From positions 1 through 6,596 of the forward strand of contig PIVH01000269.1 of NCBI GenBank assembly GCA_003354225.1: DNA of 6,596 nt, written 5' to 3'. The translations under genes were made by a program, and so were the position numbers. This document shows, in pieces, positions 1 through 6,596 of the stretch; position 1 is the first letter of the stretch; the number at the start of each line of letters is the position of its first letter. A model generated the notes under the pieces. It made no database searches, had not been told where the DNA came from, and was given only the letters and a program-made list of their open reading frames with translations. The stretch comes from Globobulimina sp. (Eukaryota; Foraminifera; Rotaliida).

Positions 1-791
1 TTGCATACATTAATACATATTTTATCATGCAATAAATGAACAATCATATAACTGCCACTAAAATTCTCTCTGCCGGTGATTGTGTAGGTATTTCCTGCTA
101 AAATGACGCCAAAATGAAAATGTGTACGATAACCATCCTTTCCTTTAAAGCTAATCCTCGAAACTGCGACATGGACCGAAGAGCCTCTTAACCCGAAATT
201 CAATGTATAGCCATTATTTGGGAATTTCATTACAATCGAACTTGGTGAGACTATGGCGTCCTTTGCTCTCTTCTTTAGTGCAATATACACATTTTTTTCA
301 TATTTACAATCTGTTTCTGCAAATCCAACAGAATAATCAACGGACGAATGAGCCACAGACACATATTTCTGAGCAAATTCATAAACATGGTTTTCTGATG
401 GAACGTCACGTATTGTAAATGTAGAAAATCCTGACAGTAATGCTGATAATCCCCGGGGTGAAATATAATCAGCTGATGTTGTTGCAATGCGTTTCTTTTT
501 TTCATAACAACCGGAACAATAACCACGGTTCCTCCAAACAGTACCACTAATTTTCCACGTATCCCAGTCAATTACACCGTAAACATTATAACATCCAGAT
601 GCTAAACATCCTAATTTGACAACGTTACCTGACCAACTGACAGAAGGAAGACTTTCACCACAACACGAATGACAATACCCTCGATGGACTGTGATTGTCC
701 CAGCTTGTTCCCAATCAGACCAGGTGATCCTGCTATAGGTTGTGTTACAATCTACACAATCAAGCCCAACGTACGAATCTTTATTTCCCAT
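1..791 (-). CDS. Unrecognised protein with two tandem Cys/Trp (zinc-ribbon-like) modules; 3' end beyond the window
   Basis: Seen: reading the minus strand from the ATG at 791-789 gives 263 uninterrupted codons up to the window edge, so the 5' end is complete and the C-terminus is missing. An in-frame TAA lies a few codons upstream, and the ATG has A at -3 and G at +4. The N-terminus MGNKDS fits the N-myristoylation pattern MGxxxS/T. Cysteines lie at residues 12, 15, 40, 43 and again at 62, 67, 92, 95. Trp24/76, Trp27/79, Gly31/83 and RGYC 37-40/89-92 also repeat, all at a spacing of exactly 52 residues. A basic KKKR follows at 98-101. The rest, about residues 105-263, looks beta-rich, has few cysteines and matches no family I recognise. 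Inference: each module is likely a small zinc-binding fold. Base composition is visibly richer in GC (roughly 40% by hand count) than the neighbouring channel gene. It is transcribed away from the channel gene. The gene being real is well supported; its function is unknown. Confidence 0.75.
   Translation of the reverse strand, partial: MGNKDSYVGLDCVDCNTTYSRITWSDWEQAGTITVHRGYCHSCCGESLPSVSWSGNVVKLGCLASGCYNVYGVIDWDTWKISGTVWRNRGYCSGCYEKKKRIATTSADYISPRGLSALLSGFSTFTIRDVPSENHVYEFAQKYVSVAHSSVDYSVGFAETDCKYEKNVYIALKKRAKDAIVSPSSIVMKFPNNGYTLNFGLRGSSVHVAVSRISFKGKDGYRTHFHFGVILAGNTYTITGRENFSGSYMIVHLLHDKICINVC
509..758 (-). repeat. Two tandem 52-residue Cys/Trp modules inside the minus-strand protein
   Basis: Copy 1 covers residues 12-43 and copy 2 residues 62/67-95. 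Shared positions at an offset of 52 residues are C15/C67, W24/W76, W27/W79, G31/G83, R37/R89, G38/G90, Y39/Y91, C40/C92 and C43/C95. The first cysteine pair is CxxC in copy 1 but C-x4-C in copy 2, while the second pair is CxxC in both. A paired CxxC arrangement with about 24 residues between pairs is typical of zinc ribbons or rubredoxin-like knuckles. This is an internal protein duplication, not a DNA repeat: the nucleotide sequences have diverged. Confidence 0.7.
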
Positions 792-908
792 GATTATTTT
801 TTACGATTTTCAGTTTAAACACTAAAGATTTTGACGCTCAGCTTTTGTTTCTATTTGTATTTGGTGGAAACATTAAGCGTCCACAATTAGAAAATAAAAG
901 CGATAAAA
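792..908. promoter_or_regulatory. Short divergent intergenic region, presumed bidirectional promoter
   Basis: These 117 bases separate the start of the minus-strand gene (791) from the proposed start of the + strand channel gene (909). The two promoters and 5' leaders must therefore share or overlap this space. I see no convincing TATA box. A six-base inverted pair lies near the centre: GACGCT at 833-838 and AGCGTC at 876-881. The extent of each promoter is inferred from position only. Confidence 0.4.
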
Positions 909-935
909 ATGAATATCCGCGATATATCAACAAAT
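909..935 (+). CDS. Tentative first coding exon of the channel gene
   Basis: Exon 2 is open upstream only to a TAA at 990-992 and has no ATG before 1299, although the protein looks coding from about 1002. A spliced 5' exon is therefore needed. The ATG at 909 has an A-rich leader and gives nine codons (MNIRDISTN) up to a GT at 936. Joining to the AG at 1000-1001 keeps frame and removes 66 bases. An alternative is the better-looking donor GTTAAG at 938 joined to the AG at 1011-1012, which also keeps frame. Sequence alone cannot choose between them. Confidence 0.4.
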
Positions 936-3900
936 GTGTTAAGTGTTTCTGTCATTAATTGTTTGTGTGCTAATTATAAAAACAAAATGTAATCAAAACA
1001 GTATTGGACCAGATCGGATGATGAGAAATTGGAACAATTGATTGATAGAACAGTATTACAAGTATTAAACTCGCGGAGTGTCAAAGCTTTGTGGAATAAA
1101 CAGAGCCACGTTGAAAAGTTATACGATGACAAAACATTTCGATTGTTTGTGGATGCCATTTATGAGGGAATTGATGGGCAGACATTTATAAACAGCGCAC
1201 TTTACACATTGTATAAACATCAAATCGACCAATCTTTGAATAAAACCAAACCCGAAAAAAAGAAGAAATTGAGCACAGACAAACAGATATTTAATCAAAT
1301 GCAATGTGTGGAATTTATTGAGTTTGATACGGACCGGTCCGGTTCCATTGATTTCAGTGAATTTACGCAATATTTCCACACAAAAAATATACAAATCGGC
1401 AAACAGAAACTGCATAAAATGTTTCGTGACATTAAAACCGACAAAGACAGTGAGGGAATAAATAAAAGTGATTTTAATAAATGGAAGGAATCCTTGCAAA
1501 ATAATTGCATATCAACGCCCAAAATAAAACAGAAACGAACATTAAGTATTTCTGGATTGAATGTGGTCGGACTATGGATTGTTTGGTTCAAACCTCATTC
1601 CAAAATATATTATTTCAACGAAGGCGTTGGACTGAAAAGCTTTGCTCAAAAAAGAAGGGTTATAACAACAATACATTACAATGAGGAGGCAGACGCTGAC
1701 AATAATTTTAAATGGGCGCGATTTGTGACCAAAACAAAAGATATGAAGCATAGATTAGGCGCAGATTTTCGACGGAACCATGCCAATTTAAGCAAGGCGA
1801 AACCAAAGGGATATTGGCATATTGTGGAGAATGATGATAATAATGAAATAATACCGAAAAGGGATTTGGATTTAATATTTATGTTATTGCATTATTACTA
1901 TTTATCACATATCGAGGAGCAGAATACCGCGCTGTTTGGTGGTAATGACGATCCATTGAGGAAACATTTGATATCTCATCAGCAGAGAGTACGCGATGAA
2001 GAGTCATCCATTGAACACGACACGTTAAGAGATACAAACGCAAATAAAGCATATTCATTGTTGATTGGTGGTGATAATGGAAAGGGATTAAAACGCATAG
2101 AAATGGGCAATAAAATTATATTTCAAATCAAACAAAATAAATATCGACTAAAGTACTGGAATAAGAGAGGAAAGTATGTCACCACAGCTTTGGTATTAGA
2201 AAAATTGGAACATAAATCAAAAAGGCATCATTCCACCAGAAAGGAGATAAAAGCAAAGGAGTTATGTTATTTGAGATTTAATACAGATTTTGAGGTCAAA
2301 CAGCTCGAATGGCAGTGGTTTGATAATGACACAAATTCGTATATGGATTATGACAAAAAGCAACGGGTAATCCAGGAGTTGGAAGCTAGCTTTTTAGGGA
2401 ATGATGAACGCAATTTCAACCCAAAAGAATTTGAATTATTAAATAATTGTTTATTGCCAGAATTAAAAAGTTATATGGTTGAAAATAATATTTCGCCGAA
2501 GGATGGTTATATATTTAGCATTGAGTTTGCTTCGGGTATTCATGACAGAAAAATAGCTTCGATGTCTCAAGTCTCATTTGATAGATATGACTCATTTGCG
2601 AGGAAAATCAGACGAATGACAGACGGAACAGATTCGTTATTGACACATTATCAAAATTCAAATATGTTTTCTGATCAATGGAAGGCTGCACGCAAATTAT
2701 TGACAAAAGCTCAACAAAAATATTTCTTTTCATATATTGTGGCCATTGCCGCGAAAATAAAATATATTGATATTGAGTTTGCGAATCAAACCGTATTACT
2801 GCCATCGGGGAGTAATGAGAGTGGCAAAAAAACACAGGATTTTATGAATATCGATGCGAGAGATGTTGAAATTGAACAAAGTAATTACAGTGATTACGAC
2901 GGATACTTAATACCTCAGGACAGATACTTTGAGAATCCAAATAAAACAAAAACGAAAATATTAAGGAAATATAAGATAACAAATAAAAGAGAATATCGAT
3001 GGTTTCAAGATGGTGAGGGACGAAAAATATTATTTTCCAAAGAACAGGCACAGTTTTTGCGGTTTGCGGAGTGTATAAGGTATGGTGTTTCTGTATTTAT
3101 TATATATAAAACAAAGTTATTACATTGGATGTTTAAAGGAAATATGTGTTGGAGAGTGAATTGGGCGACACATTAAATACATTGTGGCCATGGTATCAAA
3201 ATAGTTATCATTCCATTCCAAATGTTGATGACTCCTCAAAATATAATAACTTAATGAAGAATCAATTTTTTTTGCAATCATGGGATGAAGAACGAATATT
3301 AACCATTTTGTACCAACATAAGAAAAACTTGAAACAAATAGCTGAGCGAGATCCAGATGGCAATGATGACAATGATTCGCCCATTCGGCATAAAAGGAAA
3401 TTTGCAGCATATCTCTTGTTGGACAGTTCAGACGTTTTGAGAAATTTAAATATATTAAAGGCACAATTGGATCCTTTGTTGCATTGCATTTCAGATAAAG
3501 CAATCTCCAAATATTTAGATGAACATTTCGAAGCATCTGGATATGAGCGAGAAATATATAAAATTATCTACAAACAACAAGTTAAGAAACATCCGGCCGA
3601 TTTTCAACACAAAATTGACAAATATGTATCGGAATGCATTCGGGGCAAAGCCAGAGATTCCAAAACAAAGGAGTTTTGGCAGCAAAATATACAAGAAATA
3701 AAAAAAAGAAAAATACGCAAAAGAAAAAGAAAATGATGAAAATTTTAAGTTTGAAGAAGGACATTTATTATTTAATGAACATTTCGACAATATTCAATAT
3801 TTAGATATTGATAGATTTCAACTGCCAATCTTTGAAGAATTTGTTCGTTTCTTCTTTGTGGCATCGGATGAAAATCGGTATAGAAGAATTCATGAAAGCA

Positions 3901-6596
3901 AGCCTTCAGACAAATATTATGGAGGAGATGGGAAGGAATATTATCGGGTTTTTCTTGAAGAATGGCGGAATACTCCCAAATGGTATACTTATTCTCATGA
4001 CATATTATTATTGGAATTGGTTTTACGAAATGGCGTGAATGGCAGTAAAATTGTGCAGGATTTGGAAGGTGCCAAAGACGTGGAATATAAAATAAGATTA
4101 AAATGCGAGGATTACTTTACGAGACAAGAGAACCACAGCAATATATATCATAAACATCAGCATGACGGAGATCGGTATTATCAGTTTAAAAAATGGTGCA
4201 AAATACAATATAATTTGTGGCATCGATTGAAATATATAACAAATATAATTATAAAGAATCTATTTGCTCGCGGCGGTGACATATCTTTATACAAAGTGCG
4301 GATTGAAAACGAAGAGGATATTCCAACATTTAGTTGTAAGAGTAGGATATTTTCAGATTATCAGAAACAAACTCATATTAATTCTGTCAAACAGCAGAAT
4401 AAATTACAAACAGTGGAACCACACAAAAACGATTATGATCGAGCGCAGAAATTTGATGTTAATAAAGATGAAAAAACTCACAACAAACAATCAAATCCCT
4501 CAAATTATTGCTGCTGTAAATGTGTATGTTGTTGCTGTCATATTGAAAACTATCAAAATCTGGAGACTTTTAATGGTGATGACACTGACGATGATGAAGA
4601 GGTGGTGCATATATTGAAAAATAAACGTAATTTATGCCAACTTACGAGACGGTCCGCCACTGCGCTTGGGAGAGAAGGGAGAATCCGAGCCAATGATCCT
4701 TTTCTTGATCGAAATCTGGATATTGAATTGATGGAAGTGTTGCAGTCATTTGATTTGTTAAAATATGGGGAACCAATGATTTTATTTATCATTGAACAAT
4801 TAAAGAAACAGATGATTCAAACATATTGGAAGATATTGGGTGCCATCGTTAATGTGTTACCGCCGCAATTAGCAATTTCTGCATTGAAGAATGAAGAATC
4901 AATGGACATATTACGCCATGGCGAGCCATCCAAACTGAAACAGCTATGTTTAGAGTTAGTCTCTGGTGCCAGTTTCAAGCCCGCCGCCGCCTTGGCAGCA
5001 GCAGCATTATTTGACGAGTTGGCTGAGGATGATTTAATTCAGGAAGATTCGTGGAAAACCTATGGCGATGATTTTGAAGCCATGGCCTTTCAGGAAATCA
5101 ATAAAATCGAATCAAACCATTTGTTATATGTGTTGCTAAACATTCCATTGCTGAGTAATGAGAGGAAATCGTTGGTGGAGTTGGCTTTGGATGGACAACG
5201 CATAGAATTTCTGAATAATGATCGAATAAACAGTGTGATGCACCATATGTTCGTTCATGGCTACTTGCAGCCCGGCGAAGAAATTGAAACTACAGAATTG
5301 GAATATGTTGACATGTTATACCAACTTTGGAACTATCCATTTGATTTTTATCTAAGCGCCAGAGGCTACCATTGGATCACCAATATTTTATTCATGTTAT
5401 ATTTTGTCTTGGTTTGTGTTTACGCCTTTTTGCGTCCAATGCAAGCGGGTGACTTAACGCATCCGTCTCAGTATTTCATTGAAATTCTATTTTGGATTTG
5501 TAACGGAGGCTATGTCTTATTCGAATGTTTCGAGCTTTGGGAGAAAGGCCCTGCCACTTATTTCAATTTGGATGTCAAAGGTATTTTATTTTTATTTCGT
5601 TTGTGATTTTTGTTTTATTTATCTCGAATTTAAAAAAAAAGGACAAACCAATCTTTTAGATACTGCATTATGCGCATTGTGGATATTTTTGTTTTTGACC
5701 AGAGCTTATTTTGTGTGTTGTTATGAAGATTATGATGAGTTTGATGTGAAACGACAGACTGCGTTGCAAGAAGTGTATATATTTGTATTTGGTTTACAGA
5801 TTACTTTATTGACATTGCGGTCTTTGACATTATTCTCAAATGCAAAATATTTGGGCGTCCTGCTGAAGATCATCAAATTAATGACAGTTGAAATTGTGCG
5901 CTTTTTATATGTTTATGTTGTTGTAATGGTTGGAATATTATTTGCTTTGTGGTTTGTGGTAGTATCGAATGTATGCAACACATCCTACTCAGAAGATGGT
6001 CAATTGCCAGAGTCATGCGACGATTATCAAGTTTACAGCGCCTGGTTTGGCTTAAAATATGTATTCGAAGTGTTTGTAGGTACAGGCGATTTGAGCGGCG
6101 TTGGGGAGCAGCCAATGGGCATAATATTTATGGTCGCTGTCACATTTTTTGGCACATTGATATTAACTAAGTTTGGTTTGTATACACATGGCAAATATGA
6201 ATAAATAATATATATAAATAATTATGACAGTTTACTGATTGCTTTGATGACAACCAAATACGAAGAAGTTCAAAGCAAAGCAAAAGCTGAAGTCATTTTC
6301 AATGCAACCGAGTTGACAGTTGATTTAACATCGCGTAGTCGACAAATGCCACCGCCTATAAACATCATCGTGACTGCACTATCATTAACTATTCATATCT
6401 TGAATTTTTTCACTGCTTTGCTACATCCACAGATATTAAATATTTACAATTATATCGATTTCAGCACCTTTGAGAAATTCAGAAGGTTTCATATGTGGCG
6501 GTGTGCAGTGTCGTGGAAGAAAGCTGGCAAAGTTGAATTGGATAAAGAGGGTCAACAGAAATTAAAATCAAATTACAAATATACCAGGAAAAAAAT
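909..6596 (+). CDS. Giant EF-hand/WWE/TRPM-like cation channel, spliced; 3' end beyond the window
   Basis: Proposed exons: 909-935, 1002-3079, 3139-5580, 5642-6170 and 6231 to the edge, about 1,813 codons. Three introns are well supported because splicing restores frame within recognisable motifs. The first exon is tentative. Order of parts: EF-hand (1326-1361), unassigned region, probable WWE domain (about 2295-2618), helical charged region, one-base frameshift at an A8 run (3700-3707), Cys cluster (4509-4541), TRPM-like helical linker (about 4950-5280), S1 to S6 (5376-6260), then a TRP-helix region with PPPxNII (6349-6369). Known of the family: TRP channels are tetrameric cation channels in plasma or organelle membranes, and TRPM members carry a helical linker before S1 and a TRP helix after S6. 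Inference: a calcium-permeable channel with a large cytosolic sensing region. I see no TRPM N-terminal SLOG motif. The C-terminus, where enzyme-like domains can sit in TRPM2/6/7, is cut off. The TRP assignment is firm; the TRPM subfamily is likely but less sure. If the frameshift is real, the gene may be broken. Confidence 0.82.
936..1001 (+). other. Tentative intron 1 (or 938-1012)
   Basis: The donor is GTGTTA and the acceptor AAACAG, preceded by a branch-point-like CTAAT at 970-974. The alternative pair GTTAAG (938) and ACCAG (1012) also restores the frame. The intron is proposed because the exon downstream lacks an in-frame start and has a stop at 990-992. Confidence 0.4.
1326..1361 (+). 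other. EF-hand calcium-binding loop, canonical
   Basis: The twelve-residue loop DTDRSGSIDFSE has Asp at positions 1 and 3, Ser at 5, Gly at 6, Ile at 8, Asp at 9 and Glu at 12. These are the ligand and structural positions of a canonical EF-hand. It is flanked by helical sequence (VEFIEF before, FTQYF after). A second loop about 30 residues downstream (around 1440-1475, DKDSEGINKSDF) resembles an EF-hand but is one residue out of register and probably does not bind calcium well. EF-hands normally pair, so this degenerate copy is its likely structural partner. Confidence 0.85.
1540..2290 (+). other. Unassigned cytosolic region of the channel protein
   Basis: About 250 residues lie between the EF-hand pair and the WWE-like domain. 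The start (LNVVGLWIVWF onward) is aromatic-rich and strand-like. It is followed by a basic stretch, a helical tyrosine cluster (MLLHYYYLSHIEE), a polar stretch, and a second strand-rich part with YRLKYWNKRGKY. I see no membrane segment, signal peptide or known catalytic motif. I do not recognise the fold. Confidence 0.5.
2295..2618 (+). other. Probable WWE domain
   Basis: The segment opens with LEWQWFD (the WxW pair at 2310-2318). It continues with MDYDKKQRVIQELEASFLG, which resembles the Y-x(n)-I/L-E-x-A-y helix of WWE domains. It ends with YIFSIEF ... MSQVSFD ... ARKIRRM (to 2618), matching the family's closing pattern Y-x-I/V-D/E-F, M-x-Q-x-x and R-x-I/V-R-R. At about 105 residues it is longer than the usual 75-90, which implies an insert in the middle. 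WWE domains in PARPs, deltex proteins and RNF146 bind poly- or iso-ADP-ribose; whether this one keeps that pocket is not known. Confidence 0.55.
3080..3138 (+). other. Intron 2, 59 bases, phase 2
   Basis: The donor is GTATGG after ATAAG, and the acceptor is TTTAAAG. The upstream frame stops at 3174-3176 and the downstream frame has a TAA at 3134-3136, so a switch of frame is required here. Splicing joins AG to G (Arg) and reads FAECIR-KYVLESELGDTL without a break. Confidence 0.8.
3699..3736 (+). other. One-base frame switch at an A8 run in a Lys-rich segment
   Basis: The frame from exon 3 upstream ends at TGA 3734-3736. The frame that carries on to the channel core has a TAA at 3699-3701 and is open from 3702. 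Both are open only in 3702-3733, right after the run of eight A at 3700-3707. Removing one A makes the upstream frame (QQNIQEIKK) continue as EKYAKEKENDENFKF and onward to EEFVRFFFVASDEN. No GT...AG pair of normal length (about 60) that avoids both stops has the right size modulo 3. A sequencing or assembly indel is the simplest explanation. A real lesion or slippage at the A run are alternatives. Confidence 0.7.
4509..4541 (+). other. Cysteine cluster (eight Cys in ten residues) followed by an acidic patch
   Basis: The protein reads CCCKCVCCCCH at these positions. About ten residues later comes a run of Asp/Glu (GDDTDDDEE, within about 4572-4602). It sits in the cytosolic region well before S1 and is not hydrophobic enough to be a membrane segment. 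Such clusters can be multiply S-palmitoylated or bind metal; which applies here cannot be told from sequence. Confidence 0.6.
4950..5280 (+). other. TRPM-like helical linker before S1
   Basis: The stretch reads ALAAAALFDELAEDD, then YGDDFEAMAFQEINKIE, LLYVLLNIPLL, LVELALDGQRIEFL and GYLQPGEE. This resembles the TRPM pre-S1 region: an Ala-rich helix, LA-x(n)-A, a YEELA-type helix ending in LLDxC-like residues, an LL-x-R-like turn, and an xLALxxxxxxFxxH-type helix. It is the main reason to favour a TRPM-like subfamily over TRPC or TRPV, as I see no ankyrin repeats. Confidence 0.6.
5376..5964 (+). other. Transmembrane segments S1-S5
   Basis: Hydrophobic segments in order: S1 ITNILFMLYFVLVCVYAFL (5376-5432), S2 YFIEILFWICNGGYVLFECF (from 5472, ending near 5540), S3 around TALCALWIFLFLTRAYFVC (5662-5718, downstream of intron 3), S4 VYIFVFGLQITLLTLRSLTLF (5773-5835), and S5 FLYVYVVVMVGILFALWFVVV (5902-5964). 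S4 contains one arginine (at about 5818-5820), unlike the regularly spaced charges of voltage-gated channels, which fits the TRP family. The amphipathic segment from 5836 to 5901 is the S4-S5 linker. Confidence 0.85.
5581..5641 (+). other. Intron 3, 61 bases, phase 1
   Basis: The donor is GTATTT after CAAAG. The tract is very T-rich with an in-frame stop, and ends in a run of nine A plus G as acceptor. Joining gives FNLDVKGQTNLLDT, linking the S2-S3 loop to S3 in frame. Confidence 0.85.
5965..6120 (+). other. Pore turret, pore helix and selectivity filter
   Basis: The S5-P loop holds two cysteines (5974 and 6016) and an N-glycosylation sequon NTS (5977-5985), both expected on the outer face. 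The pore helix AWFGLKYVFEVFV leads into GTGDLSG (filter GTGD at 6079-6090). A Gly-x-Gly-Asp filter is best known from TRPV channels (GMGD). The two cysteines may form a turret disulfide. Confidence 0.75.
6121..6260 (+). other. S6 and TRP signature, split by intron 4
   Basis: The first half IIFMVAVTFFGTLILT ends at 6170. After splicing the second half reads NLLIALMTTKYEEV, matching the TRP S6 end LNLLIALM. The Asn codon AAT is created across the splice junction. S6 lines the pore and carries the cytosolic gate in TRP channels. Confidence 0.85.
6171..6230 (+). other. Intron 4, 60 bases, phase 2
   Basis: The donor is GTTTGG after ACTAA, and the acceptor is ATGACAG, in an AT-rich stretch containing the stop at 6202-6204. 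It is chosen because it is the junction that creates the conserved Asn of the TRP S6 motif. Confidence 0.85.
6300..6400 (+). other. Post-S6 TRP-helix region with a PPPxNII motif
   Basis: The sequence SRSRQMPPPINIIVTALS places three prolines (6349-6357) after the S6 extension, like LPPPFNII of TRPC and LPPPFII of TRPM channels. Downstream sequence (LTIHILNFFTALLHPQ) is hydrophobic and may lie along the membrane. The visible C-terminus then becomes basic and is cut by the window edge. Confidence 0.6.

Noticed and set aside
275-571. Minus-strand frame starting at 571, and the + strand frame at 203-418
   Set aside because: Both overlap the longer minus-strand frame 791-1 with its regular Cys/Trp repeat, and show no domain character themselves.
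1029-1299. TTG at 1029 as the start of the channel protein
   Set aside because: A TTG start is not expected in a eukaryote, and the open frame extends upstream to 993. A spliced 5' exon or the ATG at 1299 is more plausible.
1440-1475. A second functional EF-hand (DKDSEGINKSDF)
   Set aside because: Spacing is one residue short and the Glu at position 12 is missing. It is noted only as a likely degenerate partner of the first.
1119-1591. Minus-strand frames opposite the EF-hand region
   Set aside because: They lie antisense to a clear EF-hand coding region and look like shadows of AT-rich coding sequence.
2988-3079. A second WWE domain beginning EYRWFQDGEGRK
   Set aside because: The opening resembles a WWE strand pair, but I could not find the closing R-x-I-R-R pattern after intron 2.
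3626-3749. An intron from GTATCG to TTTTAAG that would also fix the frame switch
   Set aside because: It has the right length modulo 3, but at 124 bases it is twice the size of the other introns and would remove sequence that reads as coding on both sides.
5479-6204. A separate 241-residue membrane protein
   Set aside because: Its first about 54 residues are the wrong frame of exon 3 plus intron 3, and its last residues are intron 4. The remainder is S3-S6 of the channel.
1-6596. Bacterial operon, tRNA, rRNA, CRISPR or mobile element
   Set aside because: No direct-repeat array, inverted terminal repeats, transposase motifs or tRNA-like cloverleaf were seen, and the gene structure is eukaryotic.

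Overview
The window looks like nuclear DNA from an AT-rich, intron-containing eukaryotic microbe (a protist). The evidence is one long + strand reading frame interrupted by very short introns (59, 61 and 60 bases, GT...AG). Each intron restores the frame and keeps a recognisable protein motif intact. There are no bacterial ribosome sites or operon structure. Standard stop codons are respected throughout. A foraminiferan or other rhizarian would fit the style, but I cannot name the organism from this sequence.

There are two divergent genes. On the minus strand, a gene starts at 791 and runs off the left edge at base 1. Its 263 visible codons are uninterrupted. I do not recognise the family. 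Its first 100 residues are two copies of a cysteine/tryptophan module in exact 52-residue register, probably zinc-ribbon-like. About 117 bases (792-908) separate it from a much larger gene on the + strand, which runs from about 909 past the right edge at 6596.

The + strand gene encodes a giant TRP-superfamily cation channel of about 1,800 residues in the window. Proposed exons are 909-935, 1002-3079, 3139-5580, 5642-6170 and 6231 onward. In order, the protein has: a canonical EF-hand; a long unassigned cytosolic stretch; a probable WWE domain (a fold known to bind poly/iso-ADP-ribose in other proteins); a lysine-rich stretch where the frame shifts by one base at an A8 run; a cysteine cluster next to an acidic patch; a TRPM-like helical linker; six membrane segments with a GTGD pore loop; the TRP hallmark S6 end NLLIALM; and a PPPxNII TRP-helix region. 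The EF-hand and WWE domain suggest a channel that could sense calcium and ADP-ribose-type ligands. That combination is the most interesting thing here.

The two genes share a short intergenic region and may share a bidirectional promoter. No functional link between them can be shown. No RNA gene, mobile element or CRISPR array was seen.
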